DNA from: Aureobasidium sp. EXF-3400
Lineage: Eukaryota; Ascomycota; Dothideomycetes; Dothideales; Saccotheciaceae
Direction: 5' to 3'
Assembly: GCA_024195585.1 (NCBI GenBank)
Contig: SWBL01000293.1
Span: 1 to 64,000, forward strand
Length of the DNA stretch: 64,000 nucleotides
The notes under the pieces are model-generated. The model was not told the origin of the DNA. It was given only the letters and a program-made list of their open reading frames with translations, and ran no database searches. Every line of letters starts with the position of its first letter. The stretch's first letter is position 1. Made by a program: the position numbers and the translations under genes. Below are positions 32,719-43,842 of the stretch, one piece after another.

Positions 32719-33387
32719 AGCGCAGGCATGGGATTCCAGAGCCGGGTCCGAGATGCTGCGGAGGAATATAGTTATAGAGTGCCGAGTAGGTACTGCGGAG
32801 GAGCTGCACACCCCCGTCATGCCAAGCAGACCCCGATCCAGCCTTGTCCAACTCTTCTAACTGCGACACTCGCTCTGTCACGACTTTGCTTCGGAGACAC
32901 AAGATCATGTAGAGTGTCCTGTTGCAGCATTTGCAGCTTTCTGGCGCCGAAGTTTCATGGTATACCTACCTTTTGTCATACATGCTTGACCGAGGACAAC
33001 ATTTCGGAAACGCGACTCATTTGCTCTTTCCAACATCCAAAGCCTCTGGCCTGCTCGACAACACTCACGTACACTGCACAACAGGAGAGAAGAGGAGCAC
33101 CGATTCATGTATGTCTGATCATTGTAAAAAGCTGTCTCTATGTGTTGCTGTCTCTAAGTTGGAGATGGATCCTCCTGATGCTGTCATCGGTATATAACAC
33201 TGCTCAGTCGTGTGGACAAAAGAAAAAAAAAGAAACAAAACTCAAAAGCGACAAGGCAGACAAGCGTCAACCCAAACAACCATTACAACCATTACAACCA
33301 TTACAACCATTACAACCATTACAACCATTACAATCATCGTCCTTCATCAACCGCCAACCATAGTGATATCAACCCTCCATCTCAACT
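32719..33387. other. Intergenic, VPS41 promoter
   Basis: This is 669 bp between tandem minus-strand genes. Frame-compatible upstream sequence reaches an ATG at 32820. A 9-bp tandem repeat lies at 33281-33334. I see no other gene. Confidence 0.55.
33281..33334. repeat. Tandem repeat, 9-bp unit CATTACAAC, six copies
   Basis: Five exact copies and a sixth with one change (CATTACAAT) follow head to tail. They lie about 50 bp beyond the stop of the GPI-type protein gene, probably in its 3' UTR or terminator region. Confidence 0.9.
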
Positions 33388-34407
33388 TCAAACGAAAACC
33401 AAAGCTGCCACCATGCCAAAGGCAAGAGCAGACAAGACAGTCATGACAGCCTCACGACCTGCCATACCAGTGTAGGTAGGCAATGGACCAGAGCCAGTTG
33501 GGCCTGATGGAACCGAGATGTTGTTGGTGGATCCTGGGCCGCTGATGACTGAGGTAAGGCTGCCGGTGCCCAGAGGTGAGTACGAGATGGTGTACGAGCT
33601 ACCGTTGGCAGCAACGCTGGTAGAGACGACAGCGCTGGCTGAAGCTGTGATGATGCCTGCTGAAGAGGTTGCCGACGATGACGATGCTCCAGAGACGCCT
33701 GCCGATGATGAAGCCGACGATGATGACGATGCTCCTGCTGGGTTAAAGACGGATGCTGATGCTGAAGCCGACGAGGTGGCCGATGCCGATGAGAGAGCCG
33801 ATGAGATGGCTGATGCAGAGTTGGATGCCGAACCCGAGCCAGCAGAGCCAGCAGAGCCTGATGAGGTGGAGGTGATGGACCAACCACTTGGGAGAGAAGG
33901 ACCGCCAGAGTAGAGAGTGGTCTGAGTGGTCACGATGGACTCAGTGGACGTGGCGCTGTAGCTGATGGTTGACCAGTAGCTCCAGCTGTGAGCGGAAGAC
34001 GAGCCGATGGTGACGGTGGAGCTGCCAGTAGAGTAGGTGGTCGAGATGGCAGAGGCCGAGCTGACAGTGGCACCAGGCGAGGACGATGCGTAGCTGGTGG
34101 TAGCAGGTGTAGTGTAGGAACTGACACGAGTGCTGACGAAGGTGACTGGGCAGATGGTGGTAGACATGCCAACGACGGCGGTGACCAGAGCGAGAGATGT
34201 GGCTGAACGAGCTGGGCAGTTGGGAACGTCGGGTGCACAGCTCCAGACGGTGAACTGAGTAGTCTGGTACACGGTGGAGGTCGAGACGGCTGGAACGTAC
34301 TCGACGACCAGGACACTGGTGGTGACTGGGTCTCCGATGTTCTGGCCAGAGACGGCGGCGGGCATCAGCAGAGCCATGGCGGCAGCGAAGACAGTAGAGA
34401 GCTGCAT
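33388..34407 (-). CDS. GPI-anchored Ser-rich cell-wall protein
   Basis: This is a 339-residue intronless surface protein. It has a signal peptide (MQLSTVFAAAMALLMPAAVSG), then a small N-terminal region with a Cys pair (VWSCAPDVPNCPA), a third Cys (TTICPVT) and aromatic residues. A long Ser/Ala/Thr-rich stalk follows (about residues 100-290), and a C-terminal hydrophobic tail (AVMTVLSALAFGMVAALVFV) comes after small residues, a good GPI-attachment signal. It is likely O-mannosylated and linked to the wall glucan. No enzyme domain is recognised. The ATG at 34407 is chosen because it gives the signal peptide. It is divergent from a second GPI-type gene at 35497. Confidence 0.88.
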   Translation of the reverse strand: MQLSTVFAAAMALLMPAAVSGQNIGDPVTTSVLVVEYVPAVSTSTVYQTTQFTVWSCAPDVPNCPARSATSLALVTAVVGMSTTICPVTFVSTRVSSYTTPATTSYASSSPGATVSSASAISTTYSTGSSTVTIGSSSAHSWSYWSTISYSATSTESIVTTQTTLYSGGPSLPSGWSITSTSSGSAGSAGSGSASNSASAISSALSSASATSSASASASVFNPAGASSSSSASSSAGVSGASSSSATSSAGIITASASAVVSTSVAANGSSYTISYSPLGTGSLTSVISGPGSTNNISVPSGPTGSGPLPTYTGMAGREAVMTVLSALAFGMVAALVFV

Positions 34408-35496
34408 CGTGACGATGGTTTTCTGATGATGGGTGATGGTAAATGAGTGAATGCACAAAGAAGTGGGATGTTTGGGGATGAGTTGGTCGAGGTCTGGGAG
34501 AGGTTTATAAAGGGGTGAGGACGGCAAGGTCCGTGGCGAAGGTGAGTGGGAAGGTGCTGTAGAGGAAGTCCCAACAACACTCAACAGGTAGGTGCTGCTC
34601 AATTTCTGCTTCGTCATCATCATCATTGCCAGACCGCTTCAGGGCTGTTGCGATAAACAAGCTCCTTCCAAAAAAGATCGAGTTCATCACGAGGTTTGGA
34701 TGATGTATGCGTTTTGGTCTCTTCTTGAGATCTTATATTGGAGACTGCTGCAGTCAGACAAAGGCACATGTAGCTGAATTGGAAGATGGCATGTACTCTA
34801 CGGTGCGCTGAAGAAGCTCTCAACCCTTGATATCTAACCATTTGTGTCTCGGTCCTGGCCTTCAAGATTCAACATGCATGCGCAAAGACTACACGACTCT
34901 TCAGGCGGAGCAGTACTCAAGCTCGCATCTCGCTCTCGTCAAATGGATGTCTTTTACCCCTGAGTGCAACCGCCAGCACTTTTGCAACGAGAAATGACCA
35001 GCCGGGCATGTTCATGGATCCCAGAGCAATGAAAGAGCTTCTGTCACATAGGAGTCTTGAAGTGTTGTGTCTGAGAAGCTGGCATGGATTGTTCGCCTCA
35101 AGCATGATATCAGATCACATGTGGCTGTGCTAGGGCTGGCAAACGAAGAGGAAGTTCTTGGAAGTATCTGTACAAAGTCACGTTGCTTACATAGTGACAG
35201 ATCAGTATAAACGTCTATCATCGGCAGCGCGCCGTTCCCAGACGGCTTCGTGCATCTCAAGAGGTGTTTCACAGCGGCAGGTGTGGCTCGAATGGAAGTG
35301 AATCTGTGGTACCAGAGAACCGGATTCTCAAACAGTAGCACCTTCCGGAACACTGCTCATCAACAAACGCATCAAACACCGATTGCTTTACTTCTTCCAC
35401 CGCTCGTCTTTTCTTTCTCCTCTTCATCCCAAACATCATCAAAGCATTCATCAACAACAATCTTCCCATCGCCATTATCAATCTTCCATCATCAAA
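34408..35496. promoter_or_regulatory. Long divergent promoter between two wall-protein genes
   Basis: This 1.1-kb gap separates the starts of two GPI-type genes on opposite strands. A TATA-like box serves the minus-strand gene (34504-34511). I see no gene inside. Long upstream regions are usual for regulated wall proteins. Confidence 0.5.
34504..34511 (-). promoter_or_regulatory. TATA-like box of the GPI protein gene
   Basis: TTTATAAA lies about 100 bp upstream of the ATG at 34407, with a CCCCT (stress-element-like) word directly before it on the minus strand (34511-34515). Function is inferred. Confidence 0.45.
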
Positions 35497-36180
35497 ATGA
35501 AGTTCATCCTTACTACCATGGCCATTGTCGCCGCTGGTGAGGAATCTTTTCCATCTTGATTGCATTGGGCTTTTACTCACGCGTTTCCAGCTGCCATGGG
35601 CGCCATTGCTACCTCACAGGAGGGTGCCACCGCTACTGTCACCATCACCGTGACCAACTGCGACAGCTCAGTTGCCGGCATCAGCACCTCCATCAGAACT
35701 ATCTCCGCATCGGACATCATCAGCTCTGCCTCGGAAATCATCACTTCTGCCACCGAGAGCTCCGTTCCCACTCCTGTCGGTCCCGTCTCCGAGAGTGTCT
35801 TGTCCACTTCCTTCCGCTCCGTCTCTGAGGGCATGTCGTCTGCCACCGCCAGCTCTGATGTCGAGAGTTCTGCTTCCACCATCATCTACTCTGTCAGCGG
35901 CTCTACTTTCACCGGCCTTCTCACTTCCACCTTCATCTCGTCCGATGAGGTCTCGCCCGTCACTGCTTCGACTGCCTTCAGTACTTCCTGGAAGTCAGCT
36001 TCTGCCTCGGAGAGCAGCCTCGCTTCTGCTTCCAAGAGTGGCCCTTCTTCTCAGAGCAGTGCCACATCTGCCATCATCACTTCCACTTCAGTCCCTTCCA
36101 ACGACGCCACGACTACTGGCATGGTTGGCATGACTTGCATCATGGCAGTTGTTGCTGCTGCTCTGTTCAACCTCGTTTGA
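35497..36180 (+). CDS. Small GPI-type Ser-rich surface protein
   Basis: The model is join(35497..35536,35591..36180), 209 residues, with a 54-bp intron inside the signal peptide (MKFILTTMAIVAA-AAMGAIA). The body is Ser/Thr/Ala-rich with repeated S-A-S-E/S-S-A-T motifs and a single Cys near the N terminus (VTNCDSS). The C terminus (ATTTGMVGMTCIMAVVAAALFNLV) is a hydrophobic GPI signal. It is probably a wall mannoprotein and forms a divergent pair with the similar protein at 33388. The family is too low-complexity to name. Confidence 0.85.
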
Positions 36181-36981
36181 TGAGTCTGCAGTCAAGCCTC
36201 TCTCTCTTCCTTGGTTTGGTCGATGGAGTTTATTGAAATCGAGTGACCCATCATGGTCATTTGGGTCTGTTTGCCTTGAAGCAGCTTCGGAGGAAGGAGA
36301 TGTCATGTTGACACTGGTTGACGAAAAGTAATTCAGTTCATTGTTCAGGCATCAGTCGCCTTAATCAAAACACCTACTCAGGTCTTGTTTCATCTTGATA
36401 TTCATCTGAACGTACCATGCTGTGTGACCATGATGTTCCAAGCTTGTACCCTGCTGTAGACAGTATCTCTGTGTTACTGCATCTAGCCACTTTCATCACT
36501 CCCGCCCATGTGCTCTTCGAGGACTGCTCGTCAAGTAAAAGGATGGTTTGGGGAAGGATGTAAGTGATGCAGTTCCTCGCGGTTAGTATCCACAATCTCG
36601 GCGGCGATGACCACAAGTGTCCTGCCACTATTATCATCAATACCTCAGTCTTACAATAGTCTACGGCAGCGCAGAACAAGCGCAAGACCTTGCGAAGTTT
36701 CTCACCCGTGGCAATACGGCCTTCTGTGACATTGACTCGTCAAACAGATCAAGTAAAGGTGAGCGAGAGCACGGCCCTAGAGATTACTTGCGGCTGGAAC
36801 AGTCAGTAGGCATCGTCACATTGTACACGGTGAGAAGAACAAAGATCAATAACACATGCTCGTTCATATTCCATAGCTTCTACTAGAATCAACCGTGGTA
36901 TCATAATAAAACTTAAACGCCACAACCATAACTATGAATATACAATCCTCCTTGCACCCTAAACAATACCTGATGAGACAA
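36181..36981. other. Convergent intergenic region
   Basis: This is 801 bp between the GPI-type gene and the SMC4 stop. No gene is supported. Confidence 0.5.
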
Positions 36982-39900
36982 TCAAGCTGCTGCAGCAGCT
37001 TGAATGTAGTCCTTGTTCTCAATGGTAACACTCTTGGTCTACTCGATAGTCAGTAATGCATCTGAGGTAGGATATTGGGATTGACTTACCATGTGATTGA
37101 CCTTGTAAACACCTACCAATCTCGCAGCCAACTCAAACATGTTGTTTCTCAAAGAAATGACAATGAACTGGGCGTTCTTGGTTCTTTCCTTGATGTAACT
37201 GGCGACGATCGAAACGTTGCGGAAATCGAGAGCGGCATCAATCTCGTCCATGACGTACAGAGGAGTTGGCTTGTAGTGATGCAGAGCAAACACCAGAGCC
37301 AACGAGCTGAGTGTCTTTTCTCCACCAGACAAGTTGCTGATGTTCTTCCAACTCTTCTTCGGCGGCATGACGCTGAAGAGAATGCCCTCGCTGAATGGGT
37401 CGAGACTGTCAACGAGCTCGAGCTCGGCGTTGCCGCCCATGGTGATCATCTGATACATCTCCTTGAGTCGCATGGAGATGGTAGAGAATCCTTCCATGAA
37501 TCCTTCGAGACGCATACGTCTGAGATCGTCCAGTCGTTTCTTTGCCGAATCACGACCAGTCAGGGCTTCGTTGAGGTCAGACATGCGTGATGTGTGTTCA
37601 GACACACGTCGGCGATATTCGGCCAGAACAGAAAGCTCAACTGCTTGGGATGTTGACTCTTCAAGAAGCGCTATCGAGGCTTTGAGTTCATCTTTGGACA
37701 TGTCTTCAAGTTCGTCTTTGGTGTATTGTGCCATAGGTAGAGGCTCAAGCTCCTCACCATCGTCCCTGGATAGACATTAGCGGTCATCTTTGACAAGAAC
37801 TCGGTATATCTTACCCAATGTTCTGGAAAGTAAGCTTGTTCAGCTTCTCCTGCCAGTATCGAAGGCGCTTCTGGTTCTCGGCCATGATCTTCTGATTCTC
37901 CTCAAGTTTGTTGCGCATTTCAATCTCAATTCCGCGAGTTTCGTTCAAAATGGCGATTTGGGCATCGAGCTCGCTTTTAAGTGTCTCGAGCTCTTCCTTC
38001 TTGGTGTCCAAGGCCTGTGTCTAGTCAGCATCCTGTCTGCTAGAGAGATCTGTTCCCGAGACATACCTCTTGAGCTTCCTCCGCCTCTTTCCGGAATCCT
38101 GCTGTGTTTCTAGTTTGCTCTTTGATTTCGTCCTCGACTTTCTCCGCATCTGCTGTTACTTTCTCAAGCTCAGATTGTGCATCGTTGAAGGCCTTTTCAT
38201 GCTTCGACTTCTGCTTGTCAGCTTTAGCCTTGTTGATCTCAGCATTAGACATTTCCTCTGTGCGATGATCGATTTGTTCTTTGAGCCCGTCGACTTTGGC
38301 CTTCTGCGTACGAAGCTGCACGCCTCCAACTTCCATGATCTTGTCTTGTAGTGCTTTGATCTCCTCTTCAACACCAGCCGTCTCCGATTGTAGCTTCGCG
38401 GTCTCCTTCTCAAGAGTCTTAATACTCTTCTCGAGCTCAGAGATGCGTTTGTTGTCTGACTGCGAAGGTTGGCTTTCGGACTGGAGTTCTGCAATGCGTT
38501 TCTCGGCATCAGCAATGTTTCGATCCAAGCTCGCAACCTCTAACTTCAATTTTTGAGCTTGGGTCTCGAGTTCTGGTACCCGGTCTTGCAGTTGCTTGAG
38601 GTGGGCCTCTAGTTGCTGCAATCGTTGCTGGAACTGTCCAAAAGTCTCCTCCAGCGTATCGCGGTTGACCTCCAGTTTGGCGACCTGATCCTTAGTCACA
38701 TCTGCCACAACCTTGGAAGACATGACACCCCTGGCGACTCTTGTACCACCACCGCTCATAGTACCTGACTTGTCGATTAGTTGACCGTCAAGTGTGACAA
38801 CTCTCCAACGCTTTGCGCCATAAGCGATACGGTTGGCCTGCTCGAGATCCTTGGCAACAAGTGTGTTCTGAAGTACACTGTAGAAAGCGGGTCTATACCG
38901 GTCGTGCTTTGGCTTGACAAGATCGTAGAGTCGAGGCACATTCTCTGGTGTTTGTATCGCCGACAGATCTCGCTGCGGCAAGCGGTCAAGCAGAATGAAG
39001 TTGGCGCGACCCAGGTCGTTCTTGCGAAGGTACTCAATACATTGTTGACCAACCTCAACAGAATCCACTACCAGGTTATCGAGGGAGGGGCATGCGGTAG
39101 AGATCGCGACGTCGAATTTTGCATCAATAGCACCAAGGTTACCAAGGCGTCCATGGAACCCATCGATTCTGCCCGACTCTTTGAGGCGCATAAGACCGGT
39201 AAGGACATTTCCCTGGGTCTGTGTGGCAGCTAGGCTTGCTCTTGCCTCATCGGCTTTTTGTCTGGCATCTGAGAGATTCGAGCGCAAGGCGGGCTCTTTG
39301 GAAACAAGATGGTCGACCTCAGTCTGCGCTTCTTGAACAGACTCCTCCACCGCCTTTCTTTCTCGTCTGCACTCATTGTACTCGACTGCTTTAGCCTCAC
39401 GGGTTTCAAACAATGTCGTGATTTTCGCTTCGATGTCGTGAATAGCATTTGCTCCTGCGTTCCCTCGCTCTCGGAGAATGTCGAGCTCGCTCTGTGCTAC
39501 CGAGATAGAAGACTGCTTTTCGTTGACCTTGGCTTGCCAGGGCTCCAGAGTCTTCTGCTTGGCTGCGATCTCGTCTGAGATGCCTTGAGTTTTGCCTTTG
39601 AGACTTTCTCGAATCTGGGTCAATCGCGCCTCTTCTTGCTGCATTTCTGCTTCCAGCTCGGCTATCGATTGTGCGTTTCTGTTGATGTCGTCCTCGGCTT
39701 GTGTGGCCTGTGTGGTAGCTCCAGAAACAGCGAATCTGCTGTCTTCTGCCGTTTTTGCAAGCTTCTTAGCCTTGTTGGCGAGGAATTTCTTCTTCTCTGC
39801 GTGCTTCACGGTCTCCTTGTCGAGCTTTGCCATCTCTTTCAGGACGGATTGTGTGCTTTCAGACATGCGCTCATACTCCTTGGCCGTTGCGCTGTGTTGT

Positions 39901-41387
39901 TTTTGCATCCGTTTGATTCCTTCTTGGTTGCCTTTATGCTTCTCCAGCTCCTCATCAAGGTGCTGTTGAAGTTGCTGGACAGCCTCCTCGGTCACGGTGA
40001 CGTTGTCGGAGCACTCATTGATGTATATTTGATAAAGAGCGGATTGTTTTGTGGCCAGTTCGTTCTCATCGCGGATGAAAGCCAGCGCTTTGTCTTTCTT
40101 GTCCTCGAGAGCATTCCTCTCCTTCTCAACATGCTGCACCCTTGTGTTCTTTTCAGCACACACCTCGTTCAGAGCTTCCGTCTCGGTGGCAGCCTCGTCA
40201 ATGGGTGTCTTGTATTTGGAAGTGCCGATGATGTCCTCGAGATATTCCAGCAGACCGTCGTCGTGCTCGTTAGCGGCTTTTGGCTTCATTTGGGCAATCG
40301 ACTCGACCTCGCCCTGCAAGATCAGGAAACGCTTATGGTCAAGATCGACACCACGGTCGCGCAGCAGGGTAGTGACGGCGGTGAAGTTGGACTCTCGGCC
40401 ATTGATGTAGTATTTGCTCGCATTGTTTTTGAAGGCGCGTCTTGAAATGACCAGTTGCGAATCGGCAATGACGGTGTGGCCACCAGCTGGTAGATCCATG
40501 ACCTGTTGGAAATGAACTTCGACTTCGCAGTGGTCGAGATCGGGATAGGCGGCGGAGTTGTGGATCAGAGCGGAGATCTTGCCCTGGCGCATCTTGCTGG
40601 CACGGAAACCAAAGACGAAGAGCAAAGAGTCAATGACATTGGACTTGCCTGAGCCATTGGGACCAACGACGGATGAAAAGGAGGCATGGAAGGGGCCGAC
40701 TTCCTGGCGACCGGCGTAACTCTTGAAATTTTGCAAAACGAGGTGGGTGATTACAGTACGCGATCGAGGCTCGTCGGGAGTTTGCGAAACAGGCATAGTA
40801 GCGGCAGCTCTTGTACGCACGACGATGTCCATGGGCTTCTCCAGCAACGTTGTGTTCGTATCAACCTTGTGGACCTGACTTGAGGGTGGAGGTCTGCTCG
40901 GAGCACGAGGAGTCTGATCGTTCACGGAGGATTCAGTGATGTCGGCGAGCGGAGTTGCTTGCTTATGCTGCTTCGTGGACGGCGAGGTTGATTGCTGGGG
41001 AGTAGCGATAATGGACGCATCAGCTTCGGATGCGAGAGATGTAGACATGCGACTCTTGCGTGCAGTACGAGCGGTTTTGGCGGTACGACGCTTGGGCTTG
41101 GTGGGAGAAGTCGCATCTTCGAGCACCTCATCGTCGACGACAGGATTGCGGCGAGTACGAGAGGCTGTCTGCGGCGTAGGCGGTACAGACTTGTTGTGTC
41201 GTGTGGAGCGGGCGGGGGCCGGAGTGTATTCTTCCTCGTCTTCGTCCTGTTCATCTGCATGTGCTGTTTCGGTGTGAGGTACGTCGTCGCTCATGTCTAC
41301 GTCCATGTCCATGTCATCATCGGAATCGACGACTCTGCGTCTCGAGGCGGCAGTCCGCCGGCTCTGTCGTGGTGATGTGGCCGACAT
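36982..41387 (-). CDS. SMC4: Condensin ATPase subunit Smc4
   Basis: This is a 1417-residue SMC ATPase that, with Smc2, forms the condensin core for mitotic chromosome compaction. The model is complement(join(36982..37038,37090..37765,37815..38014,38067..41387)). An N-terminal disordered, charged extension (about 205 residues, Ser/Thr/Arg and acidic) is typical of Smc4. The head has Walker A GPNGSGKS (242-249). Two coiled-coil arms flank a hinge (about residues 740-880; GFHGRLGNLGAI and GTMSGGGTR). The C-terminal head has the signature LSGGEKTLSSLALVFALH and Walker B YVMDEIDAALD. The terminal exon is 57 nt, ending in poly-Ala. All introns are 49-52 bp. The LQNFKSYAG N-terminal motif and long extension separate it from Smc1-3. 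Confidence 0.96.
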
Positions 41388-41841
41388 GTTGTCTTGTTCG
41401 CAATGTTGCTGTCGCAAAATGACGGCTTTGGCATTATTGTTGCTTGTCAACGCACCCGCTTGCCAAACTGAGCAAACAAACATTCGGCCTGTCCCTCGAC
41501 TGACTCGGCCCGACCCCTCCATCAACCTCCACACTCATCTGTTGCCAACAGACAGCCACACATTAGCAATACTGTCTGGTCAAGATGGGCTACAGACATG
41601 TGAGAAGCCTCTAGCTCAAAATAACCTCTTTGCATGCTCGACTATAGTTGTCATGTTGGTCTGGTTCAAATCCAGCTTTGTGCATCCATTCCTATAACAA
41701 TCCGAAGACAATGCTTGGCGTCATCATGCGATGCATTAGTGGTCAAGTCCTGTTGAACTACAACCAAAGCCATCAAATAATCCACGACTCCACATCGTCT
41801 TGAGTTGACATTAGCTACATACTTGTTGTGTCAGATACATC
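41388..41841. promoter_or_regulatory. Divergent intergenic region, SMC4 / flavoprotein
   Basis: This is 454 bp between opposite starts. I see no gene and no clear core-promoter element. Confidence 0.45.
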
Positions 41842-43451
41842 ATGAAGCTTCAACACGTCCTAGTGACTGCAGGTTGGCTTGTGTATGCGCCGTTGGCACA
41901 TGCCTCTCGCGACCAGGTCATTCTAGGGGATCCAGCCGCCACCTTAAAGCTGCCAAAGAGTATCGCTATTATCGGCAAGTCTAGCAGTTAATATACTGTG
42001 AGTCTCCTCTAACCCTGTCGTCAGGTGCTGGAAGTGCAGGCTCGTCTACTGCATATTTCTTGCGGCGATACAGTCAGGAGCGGGGCATTCCTCTGAACAT
42101 TACAGTCTACGAACGTGATGGCCACATTGGTGGCCGTTCAACAACCGTCGGCGTATATGGAGATGAACAAAACCCCGTCGAGCTCGGTGCATCTATCTTT
42201 GTCGAGGTCAACCATAATCTAGTCGATGCTGCCAAAGAGTTCAACCTCTCGACCTCCGGCATTCGCGAGCTCAGCACAGAAGGGCCGGTATTGGGTATTT
42301 GGAACGGAAGAGATTTCGTTTACACACAGTCTTCCGGTGGGAGCTGGTGGGATACCGCAAGACTCTTCTGGAAGTACGGTCTCGCACCTCTCAAAACTGT
42401 GAAACTGATGAAAGCTACCGTCGGAAATTTCCTCAAAATGTACGAAGAGCCATATTTCCCTTGGAAGTCGTTGTCACAGGTAGCTTACGAACTTGGTCTG
42501 ACCACTGCTACTGCCTCTACTGGTGAACAGTTTCTTGATCAAAATGGAATCGGCAAGCTGTTTGCTCAAGACATCATACAGGCAAGCACACGCGTAAACT
42601 ACGCTCAAAATCTGCCCTTGATACACGGGTTGGAAGCAATGGTCTGTATGGCGACTGATGGAGCACAAGCAATTGAAGGAGGCAATTGGCAGATCTTTGC
42701 GAACATGCTCAAGGCATCCCATGCGACTGTTCATCTCAATCGAACCGTCGCTAAGGTTGAGAAACTCGAGGATGCTACATACATCGTATCGACAAAACAA
42801 AAAGAGTCGCCAGCAACATTTGACCACCAGACATTCGACGAGGTTGTCCTGGCAGGACCTTATCAGTACTCAGGCATCAACTTCGATCCCAAACCTCGCC
42901 ATGTGCCAGATTCGATCCCTTACGTACAACTACACGTCACACTGTTCACGTCAAAACACAAGCTCTCGCCACTGGCCTTCAACCTCTCGTCAGAAGATCT
43001 GGTCCCTCAAGTGGTTCTGACGACTCTTCCCCCAGGCGAACGTCACGGCAGTAACCCAGAAGGAGTGGGATCGCCCGGATTCTTCAGCATCTCGCTTTTG
43101 CGTCCTACTATGGACACACGTGGAGGCAAAGACGAGCTTGAATACTTGTACAAGATCTTTTCGCCCGGCCCACTCAACGCAACATTTATGGCCAATATAC
43201 TTGGACTGCCCAGAAATGAGACAATCGGTAAAGAGGATGTCAGCTGGATGTACCGAAAGGTGTGGAACAGCTATCCTTATGAGTATCCACGAGTGACTTT
43301 TGAAGAACTGCAGCTGGACGAGGGACTGTGGTACACTGCAGGTATCGAGAGTTTCATAAGTACGATGGAAACCAGCAGTCTGATGGGAAAGAACATCGCC
43401 AGGTTGATGGTGGATGCTTGGGAAAGTCAGGACTCTAGCACATTCATGTAG
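41842..43451 (+). CDS. Prenylcysteine oxidase/lyase-like FAD protein
   Basis: The model is join(41842..41974,42025..43451), 519 residues. The family oxidises prenylcysteine released from degraded prenylated proteins, usually in a lysosome- or vacuole-like compartment. A signal peptide (MKLQHVLVTAGWLVYAPLAHA) is followed by the Rossmann FAD motif IAIIGAGSAGSSTAYFLRR, which spans the splice junction, and ERDGHIGGRSTT. Further family blocks are PVELGASIFVEVNHNL, the WWDTARLFWKYG helix and the C-terminal WYTAGIESFISTMETS. Three N-glycosylation sequons (NIT, NLS, NAT) fit a secretory-pathway enzyme. The intron appears to use a GC donor (see next entry). Substrate specificity is inferred from the family only. 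Confidence 0.9.
41975..42024 (+). other. Apparent GC-AG intron in the FAD protein gene
   Basis: The exon must end ATTATCG to give IIGAGSAG. The intron then begins GCAAGT, the standard GC-donor consensus, and ends GTCGTCAG, 50 bp with a CTAAC branch site. Nearby GT sites give a stop or the wrong frame. Confidence 0.85.
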
Positions 43452-43842
43452 ATATGCGCAGCGATATCCAGTCAGATGTAGCTGAATAGAGCCAATAAAG
43501 TACTGCTTGCCCTGTTTCTTGACTATTGTGCATACCGATATTTACTCATGTTTGCAAACTTCAGAACACGGAAAGGTGAGAGAAGTAGAAAAATTCGATG
43601 TGAGATTTGAACAGGGTTACCCAGTATGTATCTGAACATATGAACTCTGTGCATGTTCTGAGTCGAGGGTGTACTATCGTGTTGTCGAGAGGGAGAAAAA
43701 AGTATGTGGCGGTGTAGGCGGCGTTCGAACAGTGCCAAGTGTTTCCCTTGTTGTTCTCACCAACAGTCGTTTGGCGTCTTGTTTAGTTGTCAAAAATGCA
43801 CAATGCTAGCAAAATCTAGGCAGCATTCATTGGGAGCCCATA
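43452..43842. other. Intergenic, APC2 promoter
   Basis: This is 391 bp between tandem plus-strand genes. It might hide a short 5' exon of APC2, but I cannot identify one. Confidence 0.45.

Noticed and set aside
33518..33913. Very acidic plus-strand frame opposite the GPI protein
   Set aside because: It is the antisense shadow of Ser/Ala codon repeats in the real minus-strand gene.
39585..40445. 286-codon Leu/Val-rich frame on the plus strand
   Set aside because: It is antisense to the SMC4 coiled coil. Glu/Lys-rich coding strands give hydrophobic antisense frames.
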